Below, piece by piece: positions 10,100 to 23,405 of a stretch of 64,000 bases of DNA (its first letter is position 1; every line of letters begins with the position of its first letter). Below the pieces are notes generated by a model that saw only the letters and a list, made by a program, of their open reading frames with translations, was not told the origin of the DNA and did no database searches. The DNA is taken from NCBI RefSeq assembly GCF_000002425.4, contig NC_037275.1:8065777-8129776 (forward strand), given 5' to 3'. Source of the DNA: Physcomitrium patens (Eukaryota; Streptophyta; Bryopsida; Funariales; Funariaceae). A program made the position numbers and the translations under genes.

Positions 10100-10972
10100 A
10101 TTATGTATGTTTTGTAGATACCATAGTGTTTAAAAATGTTGAAATTTTTTCATAAAATTTACATTCTCATGGTTTTAAAATATTTATAGAAAAATACTAT
10201 ATTAATATCATAAATTATCTATATTAATCTACCATCTTCTTTGTGTACCAGTATCAAATTTAATGTACACATATTATTCTTGAAAAGGTTGTTTTGTACA
10301 ACAAATTGTATGCTCTTTATTATTGAAATATCTGCTCTGTCATTAAACATAATATTGTCAACTTATGATTAATTAAATGTAAGTTATATTCATTTCCAAT
10401 GTTGAGAATATTATGCAGATAATATAAATAAATTAGTAATGTAAAGGTCTTAACGTCTGCTAACCTTTTGGAGTTAAAATATAAACTCTCAGCAAATAGA
10501 ACCTGAAGTTTCCAGTGACATGCTGTTTTGAGACTCAAGTAAGAATATTCATTGTACTACAGGAACGTCATTTTCTTCTCATTTCAAGTTTATCATGTAA
10601 CAAATAAATTGGGAAGTGGGTAAGCCAACTTAGAACTTATCCTACCTTAACAAGTTTTATAGAAAAGAAGCCATATAATCCTAATCGAAGAAATATGCAT
10701 CTTTAAGTTTTAAGAAAGATAGATAACCAGCAATCCAACATTGTGCAAATCCTACTTGGAGACTGGACTTGCCCAACTGATAACAGTGAAGGGCCTTTTG
10801 TCTACCAGTGTCAATCAACTGTAATCCTAAGATGATTCTCCAATATAAGCACTTTGAACTATACAAAATGAACTGATTACTAACTAGGTAAGTATCTTTT
10901 TACAAAATACAAAAAATAAGTGACTTCATCTGTTTGAACAATGGAGAACTCGGAGAGATGTTCTCAAGATCA
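10100..10972. other. AT-rich 3' flank of the coiled-coil gene
   Basis: No coding frame, RNA gene or repeat is recognisable. The stretch separates the LTR of A from the stop codon of the minus-strand gene. It should contain that gene's 3' UTR and poly(A) site, which I cannot place exactly. Confidence 0.5.
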
Positions 10973-13900
10973 TCATCTCAAGCTGAACCTGATAATTGTA
11001 GCAACCAGTATAACTGAGAAAAGGTAAATAGCAATACGGTATCTAGGGCTATGAGTCTTGTGTGCAGTTTGAAGGATTTCCTCTGGTGAACTTCTTCCAC
11101 TCTTCCCAGATTTCTTCTTACGAGACTTCAGCTTTGATTTCTGTGATGCACCGGGAGGTTGCTGAGAATCTGAGGTATCCTCCAACATGATCTGGAACGG
11201 AACAATGTCACGCAGAAATGTAAGATCGAGAATCTTTTTAATCTACATTTTCTTCAATGCATCCTTCAACGCCATTTCGCACTTGAATTGTTCAAATAGA
11301 GCACTCTAATGATTCTGATGTCATCATTCAATCAAGTCCATAACCTTTTACTACACTAATCGTAGCTTTAAGTTGTGATCCAAATCAAAAGAACTTGTCT
11401 TAAACGACCTTGGGGCACTAGAATATAGCTATTAAAATCAGGTTTTCCGAAATTAGAAATTAACTTCGCAGGAACTATACGAAATGGTGGCAACATACCT
11501 CATCAGTAACCTTGTCAGCAACCTCATCAGTAACCTTGACCTCAAGTTCAGCCTTAAGCTTTTCCAAAACATCGATCTCCTTGAGAGAAGCATTCTCTGC
11601 TTCTAATTTCATGACCGTGTTCTGTAAAGAATTGATTTTGTCTCTGAGTTCAGTTGTTGGTTTCTGTAAGATTAACACATCAGCTTAATTTAGCTGGTAT
11701 GAAAACTTTTGATAAACGACTTTTTCATAATCTTTGGTTAGGCAGAACGAGGACAATAGGGCGTTCATTAAGGAACTAAAGTAAACAAACATACCACTGA
11801 TACCTGATTAAGAAGAGAGCTCTGCAATGAGCATATTTTCTCCTCAGCTGCGGCTACTTTTCGTTGCACCTCCACCAACTCTAAATTCTGCACAAAAACG
11901 ACACAAAAGTTTTAAAATAAAGCCTTGTGCACAATTAGTAACAAACCAAATTCAAAGCAGTTAAATGGTAGAAATTAAAATCGTGAAACAAGACTCCCAC
12001 CTGCTCATATTCTCTGGTTTCTGCAGCCCGCAAGCTAAGTTGCTGCTTTTCGAGGCGTGCTTGTAAATACGGCAGTTCTGATGCTTGCGCTCTTAAACTG
12101 TGTAACTCTATGACTTGCGCTCGTAGCGACTGCACTTCTCCCTCAAGAAAAACTTCTCGAAATGATTTTTTCGGCTCTATAGCTGGCTTGTCTTGAGGAT
12201 TTTGCAAGTCTTTAGTTTTTGACTTCAACACCTCTAATTCGCTCTTTAAGCTTGTGTTTCTGTAAGCTACGTCTAGCACCTGCTTCACGAAAACCAAACA
12301 TTACAACCACGAAACCAATGGTTGTGCTCAATAAGTTTACTATCACAGATGTCCTGCGCATAGGAATCTCACACTATAATCGCGAAACTAATGAGTGTTT
12401 CATGAAACTAATACTTGAGATCAAACTAGCAAATCAAAATTATTTGATTTAAAAACATCAATACATATGTCTATGTATGTCAATTGCATGATTTTACCTG
12501 AAAATTCAAACACTTTCGTTCAAGGGACAAAAGCTCTTTACACATTTGGAGGGCTTCAGACCCGTCACACAGCTGCACACCCCTGAGCGCGAGGTGCAGA
12601 CCCTCCACCCTCGCTTGCAAGGCCTGCCTGTCTTCGTGTCCTAGAATCGTAGCTGTAGGTACTCGTTGCTCCATGTCCAAGCATTCTTCTCTCAGCCCGT
12701 GCAGTGACTCGGCATGTTCTATCATCACAGATGCAGCTTCCTCAGCCCACAAGCGTTGCTCTGCAATGCTCGCCTTGGCTTTCAGATTTTCTTCTTGTAG
12801 TTGATTAATCTGAGCTTCCATTGACTGTACTCGAATATTGTGGTCAGCAGCTAGTGACGAGGCTTCTTCCTCTAATTTGGAAGCAAACTGTTCATGAATA
12901 ACATTATTCTTCTCTAACGATTCCACGTCCTTCTGAGAATTCTGTTCCCTTCCATTCAATTCTTGTAATTCCAAACTGAGCTCACCCAACATAACCTCCA
13001 GATTCTTTATCTGTGTCTTCAGAGCAAGGCACAACTCACAAACTCTTGGAGTCTCCAATTTAGCTTGAAGATCAATGGTCTGCGCCTCCAGCAACGCATT
13101 TCTGCTCTCCACGCCCCTTAGCCTGTCACAATCCAGCGTCCACTTCTGTTGCTCAGATACGTGAGCAGCAAGTTCCCCTCTCACAGAGTTCAACTCTTCT
13201 TCCAGAATGGCGCTCTTCTTCTCCAGATTACATGTATAGTCAGCATACGATAACTTCAAACCTTCAAAAAAGGAAGCACTATCTTCCAAGGCCTTCACTT
13301 CTTGTTTCATCATGTCCTCATTTCCTCTCAAGGATGATATCTCCTGTTCAAGCTGACTCACTTTCGCTTCCAGATCTTTCACATGTTCCTGCAGCTGTGA
13401 CTTGCTCACCTCAGACTCGCAAGCATACAATATGTGAGCAGATTGTAGCTCAGTGAACTCCTTCATCAAGAGTTTTGACTGTGTCACATGAGCAATAACG
13501 TTCTCCCCCAGAAACTTCAGTTCATCTTCGATACTGTTGCTCCTTCCATGCGACATGGCCAAATCCAGATCTACGCTGGAGGCGTGACCATCCATAGAAT
13601 TACCTACCAAGACCTCATGAAGAGGACTTGAAGAGGCCTCGTGAACAACGGTCTTCTCTTCCACGGATCTTAAATCATCCTCTACCTTCTTCTCCCTGCC
13701 TCTGTACATCTGAAGCTCCTGTTCTAGAGAGTCTGCTTTATTTCGATACATGTTGAGTGCCTTGTCAAGGTCCACCCTTTCACTGTCAGACTGCACCTTG
13801 TGGCTCGAATAGAAAGAGATTTCTTCGCTGGTACGTTTCAATTGAGAATTCAAGTCTGCAATTACTGACTCCAACTCTTGGTTCTTTCGAGAAGCAGGCT

Positions 13901-15202
13901 CCATACACTTTTCAAGTTGAACAATCTTCTCTTGTGCATCTTTGACACTGTTCTCCAGCTGAAAGATCGTGTTTCGATATTGCTCAGCTTCATCATGTGC
14001 CTTCTTGAAGTTCTTCACAAGTTGATCTTCTGTCTCGAGAAAGAGAACCTTCTCGTACTCAACTTTTTTCTGTGCCTCATCATTACTCTTCGATTTCTCT
14101 TCCAGAGCAGCAATCTGCTGGTCACACAGGAGTCACAAAATTAGAACAAAAAGAGTGGCACATTAGAACTATTTTACACACAACTAGAAACCATCAACTG
14201 CATATAAGCAAACTCGTGATAAGAGACGGTACTTCATGCAGAATGTCTTTGTGATGATCTTAAAAAAGGAGTCGAATATTGCGGGATGCTCCAATCCAGA
14301 TGAAGGGAATGCATGGAGGACAGGGACATACCCAACAATACGACGTCTGGCAATTGAGGAAGAAAAAACTGGACAGACCCAAAAGACAGAGCATTCGCAT
14401 GGCTTGACAATCGATATATACCTGGATTTGTCCAGCCGTGAGCAGTTCCTCCAGTTCTTTTACCTTCTCTAGTAACGCATTAGCATCATCAAACTTTTCA
14501 AACATATTTGCTTCAAGTACTTTCACCTGCAAAGTCGTCAAATTTCAAAGAAAAATGAGCCTAGAAGTAAGAACCACGAGAACCGCAATCACAAATCTCA
14601 CCACACTAAACTCCTCAGGATGTTAACCAATGACGCAAGGATTCCTCAATCTTAAGGCTGAAGCAAGGTGTTAAATTATTTACCTGTCTTTCAAATGTCA
14701 ATGTCTTCCGCTCTGCAGTGTTATACATATCCTCCAACCTTTTGGCATGAGCAATTGCTTTTCTCATTTCCGCCTCTTTCAGCTTCAATTTGTTCTCAAG
14801 ATCATTTGGCCCTTCCTGCTCCACAACTATGTATTCATCGTCTGACTGCGTTTTAGGGCTCTCAAGGTCTGGAGAGCTCGGAGTCAGAGAATATGTCGAG
14901 CCCACCTCAGCTCTCTTCAATTTCTCCGTTAAATCTTCAACTTGATCCTCTAACATGCGGATTCGCTGCAACAAAGGCAGAAATCGAGTTAATTGATTTC
15001 CTGATACCTCGTGAATGAAAGGATTCTCGGCACGTATGCAATAAAAAAGATCATTTACCTCGTCCATGGAAAGCTCGGCATACTGTAGATTCAACGCAGA
15101 CACACGCTTGGTGTCTTCCTTCAAATCAGCCTTAACTTGACGCGCTTCTCCGTGTGCCTTCGCCAATTCCTCCATCAGAGCCTCCGAAGAAGTTTCCGCC
15201 AT
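10973..15202 (-). CDS. Tail-anchored coiled-coil protein, about 965 aa, 8 coding exons
   Basis: Exons read on the minus strand: 15202-15059, 14965-14684, 14526-14422, 14117-12498, 12279-12001, 11887-11804, 11663-11499, 11191-10973. Each junction is GT-AG, nearly all donors read CAG/GT or GAG/GT, every intron is phase 0, and the joined frame has no stop. The protein starts MAETSSEALMEELAKAHGEA and is almost all heptad coiled coil. Exon 2 carries a Ser/Pro-acidic linker (SLTPSSPDLESPKTQSDDE). Near the end are a basic patch (residues 911-926, KSKLKSRKKKSGKSGR) and one membrane segment (946-960, IAIYLFSVILVATII) with a five-residue tail. This is the plan of a tail-anchored tether of the nuclear envelope, ER or Golgi. 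I do not recognise the exact family. The start was chosen as the ATG leading the conserved-looking frame; an upstream in-frame ATG at 15226 adds only eight residues. Confidence 0.85.
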
Positions 15203-16900
15203 CGTCGTCAATAAACGGAATACCACATGAAATCAAGTTTACCCGTAAACCTGCACACACAAATGCAAATTAACATTCGCTGATTCATTTAATACGGACT
15301 GCCATCCATCAATACATAGCCAATTTCGGACAAAACTCCAACAAGTCACCTAAATTGTTCCAAGTCTCTACCTATCTCGGAGATGGCCCGGAATGGGCTC
15401 ACTCACGAACCCAAGGTGAATTGTAACAAAGATTAAGACCAGGGCCCTAAATTTTCTCGATAAGGCTCGTCTTGAGAGCTAGCTCCAGACCCTAAGACCC
15501 TTCGAAGAAACAGAGCATAAAGTGGATGCAATCCAGCTTAAATCGTAGCAACGGTTCTTACAATCCAACGATAACGTAAGCGAACCCCAGATAGAGCAGT
15601 ACAATACAAACAACAATTGTAGTGTCCACGACGTCCGGAGGCTCAAAACGCAACCCAATGCGACGTTGAAAATCAAGGTAATGCGTGCGGCATACGCGTC
15701 TTAAAACACGTCAGAATGTCTGCTGCCTCGAAGGAACACAATCAGTGACTCGGGCTGACTTTATGCATTATTGGTACTTCCGTAACTATAATGAACAAGC
15801 AGACGAGACATGAGTTGAACTACTTCGGAGCTGTCTGTCCTTCGCCCAGTCAATTTATCCCCTTAGATCAGAGCAGCCAGAATGCCCCCTATACTGCATG
15901 AAATGCAATGACCCGGAGCGAGGGATCTCATATATCATGGTTTGCGCGCCGACAAATTCGGGTGCCAGCACGAAAATTCAAAATCACACAACCTGAGGCA
16001 TTGAAATGCGCATTCCCTCCACGTCTGTGCACGTAGCCCACACGAAAAAAAGGACAAATATTGAAGGTTAAACCCAACAGAGGAAAGCAAGAGAGCTCGC
16101 GTTGCAGACGCAACTTCCAAGTCGATAACTACACCATCGATGTCCAACTACCTTCGCAGATACACAGATGAATCCCAGGTGCTCGGACTTCCAAGTCTGT
16201 GTGATCGGGCAGCGCCGAAGGGCAAGTCCTCCAATCGGCAGGCATCCACTTCACCGAGACATTCTTCGAGGGGCAAGCGCTACCATTGCCGAATCCCCAC
16301 CGCTTCGTCAGACCGAAATGGTGCCCACCACGAGAGAGATTGCAAGGGGCACTCACTGACTGTAAAGCTGTCCTGAAGGAGATGAAACGCAAGCTCTTCT
16401 CTAGAAGATCGTTCCCCCACGGCACTGCACTGCAATGTACAGCAGCCGCGGGCGATCCCGGAGATAGCGAGCTCACCCTCCCCCACCATCAAAACCCACA
16501 AGCCTTAACAACCGGAGCAAGACAACGACAGAAGGCTTCTCTCGGACGACGACGACGACGACAAGCCAACGCGGCACGCCGATCGTGCTCTTCTTGACGA
16601 ATTGCCGCGACTACTCGACAACGATCTTATTTTTCGTCGATATCTTCCAATCCACCACGCGAATCCGTGCCCGCGCTGAAGGCAAAACCGTGACAGTCTT
16701 AACCAATCGGTTGACACCTAGATTTGCTGACATAGACAGTCCATCCCCGGGGTGTGCTGACGGGGCGGACAATAAATGGCTGCTAACCGGGAGCTTGTGG
16801 TAGGTTGCAGTCGTGGACATCCGAGCTGGATCGTGTAGGCGTACGTGGCCTTATTTTTCACGGTCGTGAAGAGTGGCTGTTGATGAGAATATTGCGGATG
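15203..16900 (-). promoter_or_regulatory. 5' UTR, leader intron and promoter region of the coiled-coil gene
   Basis: This stretch is richer in G+C and CpG than anything around it and has no long coding frame. A good acceptor (GTGTGTGCAG/GTTT) at 15251-15253 implies that the 5' UTR is spliced, with the last UTR exon at 15250-15203. The donor is uncertain; CGAAG/GTAGTTGG near 16150 is one candidate. A short GAC trinucleotide run lies at about 16545-16562. Several short open frames here overlap on both strands and look like chance products of the higher GC. Confidence 0.45.
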
Positions 16901-18534
16901 GATGAAATAAACGTCGTCTAGCCAGAGTATATGGATGAATGATCCCTATATGTTTGGATCTATTAGCTGGACGAGTTTCAGAATGGGTGGATTCAGAAAC
17001 CTTTCCAACCATTTATTCCCTTTTAAAAACAGAATTAGGTGCTTCCGAATGGATGATGGATGAATCACCCACGTGTGACTTGGATTGCAATTGTTTTGCA
17101 GAAACAGCTAGGCAGTCAGTTTGTGGAAGAATTGAAAGTTTGTTGTTGTTGTTGTTATTTCTAGGATTACGTCATTTCATGTGATTATATGGAATATTCC
17201 AGATGCATTCTATAAAATATTGATTGATTAGAGTAAAGTACTTGAAATGAACTCTTGGTTCTGATGGACACACACAAGAAAACATCATTGATATTTTATT
17301 CTCAGAGAAAAAAAAGAAAAAAATTGCCAAAGATGACTTTACAATATTTTGTAATCATAAGTAGACAAGTTTATTATTGGTTTTGGAACTAGATGAAAAT
17401 TAACACATTACCTGCTTCGCTTATTTGTTTATTTACGCTAGTACAATACACTTCAATTTGATACATACATAGCTTGAGTTTTGTTAGTAGCCATGGTTGA
17501 GTTTTGCCAATGCTGTTTTGCATTATTTTAGTACAATATGCCATCCTCTTGTAGTGTAAGAATGTTCCAGATCTCATTTTAAAAATAATTGTACACATAC
17601 TTATCATGTACTCACCAATGATGGACTTGAGATGAATGAATAACTGATGCAGTATGAATATACATATATGTAAATATAATCTTATTATAGAAAAGTGTGC
17701 TGGTGACCTCAAATCCAAAAGCATGCCTCTTGGATTACATTTTGTCCTTGTAGAAGTTCTTCCATTTCTTCTTCATACGTTATGACCTCATCTTCAATGT
17801 CATCACTCCGCACTGAATGTGTTGAAGGCATTTTAAATTGTGGGTCGTTATACAATTCAAACAGGATCACATTACCTGTTCACAGTTTCAGGGATCAGTC
17901 TCTTGCTTATTTAGTGCACAGCAGTGGTCAGAATGTGGCCGCAGCTTATGGTTTGCGGAACATCTGCAGCACTGTTCATGTCCTTTCATGATCCAGATCC
18001 TGCTCTAGAAAAGTGGCCAACAAGTAAACCTTAAGAAGATGACATATCGGACTCATTTCCACTTGTGCAAGTGTGCGTCGATCCAGATATGTCCTACCCT
18101 AGAACATCTGGGTTTCAGAGTTTGGCATAACTGAATCCCTCTGACGAAAATGTGTGATCCACTGTGTCCAGATTCCGATCTGTGATCTGCAGTTTCTGAT
18201 GTAACGTAAGCAGCATTACCTGAAAGCTTTAATCTTGTTTTCGATGGCAAGAATCTTTCACGTGCAAATTTCGATTGAAGGACGGCGATTCAAGAAAGCT
18301 GCTAACAATAATGGCTATTGGATTGATGCGACTGGTGCAACAGTAGAAGGCTATCTTGATGGCCAAATCAGAGGCAATGCAGACCTAGAAATTTTCGGCA
18401 TTCATCTCTATGCGAGTGCTGAAAATATTGTAGCAGTGCATGCGCATTCAATGTCGATGGCCGGTGAGCAGTCGTGCATATATGGTGCAGCGAATACATT
18501 TGTCTAGATCGCAATAGTCTACAGTCTGTCCTGT
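16901..18534. other. Unassigned intergenic DNA
   Basis: Mixed AT-rich sequence with a short TTG run near 17140. Short open frames (for example 17782-17991 and 18235-18507, plus) have no motif I know and no matching neighbour. I see no supportable gene. A broken gene copy in 17750-18530 cannot be excluded, since that part is less AT-rich than its flanks. Confidence 0.4.
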
Positions 18535-21500
18535 GGTGGATTAAAAGTTGCCGGCCGGTCAACTTGTGGAATATCCCATCTCTGATCAACTTCCCTTTAT
18601 TACAAGGGATAAGGGTGTGTTTCAACTCAATCCCCAAATAAAGTTTCGCATCTTTTAAGTCAGTCATCTTGAAGGTGCTCATTAATTTATCCTTAAATTG
18701 TTGAATGTAAAATATATCATCTTCTATCACAATCATATTATCCACATAAAATAATACTATTATATATTTTTTATTTTTAATTATGGAATACATATTGAAA
18801 TCTTCATTGCTTTTTTGAAGTTTTTAATTGCAAAGGAAGGAGTCTAATTATCTATAACATGCTTTGGTGGCTTAACTAAGGCCATATAATGCTTGTTCTA
18901 ATTTACAATTTTTTCTTTGCTTCCTTTCTATTTGAAATCTAGTGGTAGTATCATATAGATATCTTCATTTAGTACATTGTTAAGAAAGACTATTTGTTTG
19001 TTTAAGTGTTGTATTTTCTAATTTTTCATTGGTGCCAAAGAAATTATTCTTTTGAATGTTGACTACCTAATTATAAGTGCAATTTTTTTGAAGAAGTATA
19101 TTTCTTCTTCTTGCTCATATTCTTAAGCTACCATTCTAGTCTTTAATTTTTCAGATTTGCTACTAGGACCTAATTTGGTTTTGAAGATCTACTTTGACAA
19201 TATTTGGGCCTTTCATTCAAGTAAATCAACTAGAATTCAAGTGTTGTTTTATAATATTGATTCAACTTCTTATTTGATTGCTTCTTACCATCCAATATGT
19301 TGCATAGCTTCTTTGTAGTTTTTGGATTTAATATTATTTTTTAGTGCAAATATATAACTATTCTTAAATTTAAAGTTTATTTTATTTTTTTTATTTTGAA
19401 TTGGATATATTTTCTAACCTCCTTGTTTTATGGTTTTTTAGTGAAGAACTTATATAAGTACACCATCCAAAGCCAGATCAATTAGATTGCTTATTGATAT
19501 TGAAGGGATATTTGCGCTCTCTTCTTTGTCTAATGAGTTATATTCAATCATGAGATTTTGTTTTTTTTCTTACTAAATTATAGTAATACTTGTATCTTTA
19601 AGTAAAAGATCATCATATGGAAACAAGTCTATTTTGTCTTCTAGGATTGTATTAGACTTGATATAATATATAGAGTCAAATATCCTATGGACTTTTGTTT
19701 GATTATCATACTATAGGAATGAATACTTAATGATTTTTCTTTCTAATTTTGATCTATTTTCTTTTGATATATGTAGGTATACTACGGATCTAAATATCTT
19801 CAAGTAATCTAAAGATAATTTAGTCCTATTATATAGTTTTTTTGAAGTAATCTTTCAATTAGCTCTAATAGAATTAATGTTAACCAAGTAGTTAATACAA
19901 TATATGGCTTCAAATCATAAGTAGATACATAATTGGCACACAATTGATATCAAGCATGTATTTTTTACTATAGTTTAATTGTACTTTTTGCTAATTCTAT
20001 TTTATTGTAAGATATGTGCCATTATAAGTTGTTAACTTATCCTAGGGAGGATCAAGAAGTTATTAAATACTTGAGTTAAGTATTCATCTCCTCTGTTTGT
20101 CTTTAAGCGCATGATTTTTTTTATTTTTTTTTTATTTTTTTTATAGTATGAATTTGCATTTAAATTCTTAGAATTTTCTAAAGATTTTGTGTTTATTATG
20201 TAAAAATAGATCTAATTAATATAAGAATACTACAAAGTATTTAGAGCCTTCTAAGAATAGAGTTTTTATTGAGCCAACTAGATCAAAGTATACAACTTGT
20301 AGTACTTTTTTTGCATGATGAATTGAATTTTTTAGAAATTTTACTCAATCATATCACTCCACCATAAAATTTTTAAATGTTACTCAAGGAGTGCTAAATA
20401 GTTGCAATTCTTATATCCAATGGACTTTTGATAGATATTGTAGTCTAATATAGTGTAAGTATTAAAACCTTCTATAGCATAACCATGTTTCTTTTTCTAT
20501 ATTTATTATATTTGCTTCAATTAATTTTGATTCTATTTCTTTCTTATGAAATTGATAAAGTCCATACTATTTATTTCTTATTCCTATGACTATTAACATT
20601 TCATTGTGTTCCTTGTCTAGTATTAGACATTATTTGTTTGTGAATACAATTAACTTGCTATTGTCTCTCAATAAGTGTATTAAGATCATGATGTAATTTA
20701 AGACATAAACATACAAAATATTGTGAATTTTTACTGCACCATATCTTGTAGACATAGTGGAGATATAAGTGGCTTTAATCCTATGGAGTTTAATGTCTAC
20801 AAGTTTTATTGCCCTATTCAAAGTTTGTATATCTATCAATAAGAGGTTTGATATCTCTCTAGTGAAATGATTACTTATTCATGAATCAACATACTTGTTT
20901 CTACTATGGTAGTCAACAAGATTTGCCTTGCTTGTATTATCATTGTATTCACTATAAGTATTCTCTTCTATATAGTTGATATTGAAGTTGTAATATGGAT
21001 TATGTATGCAATTTTGAGCAATGTGATTTAGTCCTCTACATGCATAATATTGAAATAAATGCACGTTTTTGTGGTTTTAAAATCTAGGTGCAGATAGTTG
21101 CGAGGCTGCTCTAACAAATATTGACAGTCCTCTTGATCTATTTTGAAGTTGATTGAACAAGTGAGGTCTTCATCATCCAAGATGTTGTGGGATTCTTTAA
21201 GTTAAGTTTCTTCTTCTTCTATCTCTTTGTATAAATTAGATTTGTATATATCTTCTAAGAGGAGTGTACTAAAAATATAGAAATAATGCTTCTTCTTGTC
21301 TCAATTTTTGTTCTTTGACTACTATACAATGATTTAAATGAAGATCTTATCCATTATATCTTCAAATGTTGCTTCTGTCATATAAATCATGCTTTAGATT
21401 GCCATTTTGTAGCTTTGTAGCTATCTATTGAGGATAATAATTATAAGTATCCAATTTGCAATGACTTTGTAAATTACTTTTAGATAATTTTTTAGGTCTA

Positions 21501-21950
21501 TTGCTTTCATTAAAAAAGTATTGATATGGCTTCCTTTTGCCATTGTCATTCTATGTAATTTATTTATTAGAAGCATTATGTATAATTAGTTTCTTACATT
21601 GAACATATTTTTGATCATGTCTAATGAATCTGCAAGATTAATATGCTAAGAAATTATATATATCAAGTTATTTATGATTGACATAGTAAGACCTAAAAGA
21701 ATTCTTTATTTAGCTTTTATGAATTAAATTTTAGTATAGGATCTCTCTTACATGTTAATTAAAAAAGATAAAATCAATCTCTTTGTTTCTATTATTTTTT
21801 ACATATTTTTTTCTTTAGAATCAAGGACATCTTCAACTTCTAAATAAATTAGTTATAGACTTCTATCAACTTATTTGATTCTCTTACCTTATAGTTTGAA
21901 GACTTCTCTCTAACTTCTACCATCTCTTCAATCACGTGATTTTACTCATT
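18535..21950 (-). pseudogene. Rotted Ty1/copia retrotransposon remnant
   Basis: Read on the minus strand the order is gag, protease, integrase, RT. Gag traces lie at about 21300-21660 (MTMAKGSHINTF, then a TEATFEDIMDKI-like end). A zinc knuckle reads YYACRGLNHIAQNC at about 21010-21055, with its first Cys changed to Tyr. A protease end reads AVKIHNILYV near 20710. RT palm reads IIVLFYVDNMIVIEDD and STFKMTDLKDAKLYLGIE (about 18640-18790), the Ty1/copia YVDD box with its second Asp changed to Asn. RNase H and LTRs are missing, and frames are broken throughout. It is far older than the gypsy elements here. Confidence 0.7.
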
Positions 21951-22053
21951 TAGTATATATCTAGTCTCTATCACTATCACTATCATTTTTTTTTTCTTTT
22001 TTTTTTCTTTCTTTCTATATAGAAAACAAGACTCACTTGATATAATATTATCC

Positions 22054-22399
22054 TATAGAATCGATAAATAAACTTTGCAGTTAGTTACTGATTGGTTATT
22101 GACAACCTTGAGAATTAAACTGATAGTTAGGCAGTTTAGCTGGTAACAATAGGTTGTTAGTAGAATAAATGGTTAAGAATTCAAAGGATCATAATCTTTG
22201 GAATCCGCTGGCTGACGAATCATCTTTTTGATAGGATAAATAAATTGAGGAAAGAGAGATCGAGAGCCAAAGTGAGAATCATAAGCCGAGAGCCAGAGTG
22301 AGAGTCGTAAGTTGAGAGCCAGACTGAGAGTCGTAAATTAAGGTAAGCTTGGTGCTACCTCTTTGTTTTCTTTATTATTTGCTTATGAAGAATGGTGAT
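22054..22399 (+). repeat. Element D 5' LTR, left piece
   Basis: It matches 9571-9850 of A's LTR. It carries a local expansion at about 22258-22336 of a unit of roughly 25-30 bases (GAGAGCCAGAGTGAGAGTCG), which occurs about three times here and once in A. It is cut at 22399 by the insertion of C. Confidence 0.88.
22395..22399. repeat. Target-site duplication of C (GTGAT), left copy
   Basis: GTGAT here and at 52930-52934 flank element C exactly. The host is D's LTR. Confidence 0.93.
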
Positions 22400-23168
22400 T
22401 GTGATTGTCGTTTTACTTATTCTACAATTCCTTCCAGAATAAACCTGTATAGGGGAATTCGAACACAAAGAAAGACTAAATGCATGAATTTCACTTATTA
22501 GGGTCATACAATTAACTGTATTTCGAACCACTAAAACACTAAAAAATACTACAATGCTTCCTCCCAGTAACAATATTCCTTCATCAACTGATAACCACAA
22601 TGTGCAACCCTGCACTCTCAAAAGACCACTCAAAACTCAATAAATTCCATCCAACACTAGGAATAACAGACTTCACTCCAACCAATTTGAATTCACAAAA
22701 TTCTTGTACTCACAGACTTCCTCTGTCAAAACACACACACACAACTCTCAATAAACAACAATCATAATCTTCCATCCATAATCAATCTTTCAATAACTTT
22801 CATATAATTCAATCACTCAGTACTCCAATTACATAATCAATAACTCATAAATCAATCTCTGATTTATTCACAAATTCACTTCTCATTATTCAAAAACTAT
22901 CCATTATTCTTCAATAACAAAGAAAACAAAAGAAACAAAGAAGAAGCACCAAGCTTAACCCTGGCTAATGACTATTACAGTTTGGCCCCTAAACAAACTT
23001 CTACAATTCCTATATAATTGCTACTGATTTCTAAATTCTAATCGTAATCTTATAATAACTGCTTTTAATAACTGAATCAATCATCTGTCCTCCAAAACTG
23101 ACTATTCTATAGACTATTAATCTATTTTTTCTAATATCTTACAAAAATAAACTAATATCTATTCTACA
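22400..23168 (-). repeat. Element C 3' LTR
   Basis: On the minus strand it runs TGTAGAATAG to GACAATCACA. It aligns along its whole length with 52162-52929, mostly with transition differences of a few percent. A purine-rich GAGTGGAGCTA precedes it, just as in B. Confidence 0.93.
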
Positions 23169-23405
23169 TAGCTCCACTCTTATTTGTACAGCGTCCTTAC
23201 AAATACACAATTGATTCCTATCTAAAAACTACTTAACAAAATTCTACAAAATTACTAATTCCTCTGGCCCACCTAATTAATTATTTGGTGTATTATCGAA
23301 TGTAGGTTCTACCGATTTTGGTTCTAAATTTAAATTTTCCTCCTCCTCCAATCCGTCCATCGGCTTCTTCCTAAAATGGTTTGATAGATCTTCATTATAC
23401 TCACC
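23169..23405 (-). pseudogene. Element C coiled-coil ORF, C-terminal end
   Basis: On the minus strand this short piece carries the acidic end of ORF3, matching 33670-33800 of B, then untranslated sequence and the polypurine tract before the LTR. It is separated from the body of ORF3 (34701-36256) only by element B. Confidence 0.7.
23401..23405. repeat. Target-site duplication of B, left copy (TCACC)
   Basis: The partner at 34701-34705 is TCATC; one transition separates them. The host frame in C supports TCATC as the original. Confidence 0.75.

Noticed and set aside
16140-16820. Several overlapping open frames on both strands upstream of the coiled-coil gene.
   Set aside because: They overlap one another, have Arg/Ser-rich low-complexity content typical of GC-rich non-coding DNA, and sit where the 5' UTR and promoter are expected.
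18235-18507. A 90-codon plus-strand frame as a possible gene.
   Set aside because: It has no motif, no splice context and no repeat partner, and it runs up against the copia remnant.
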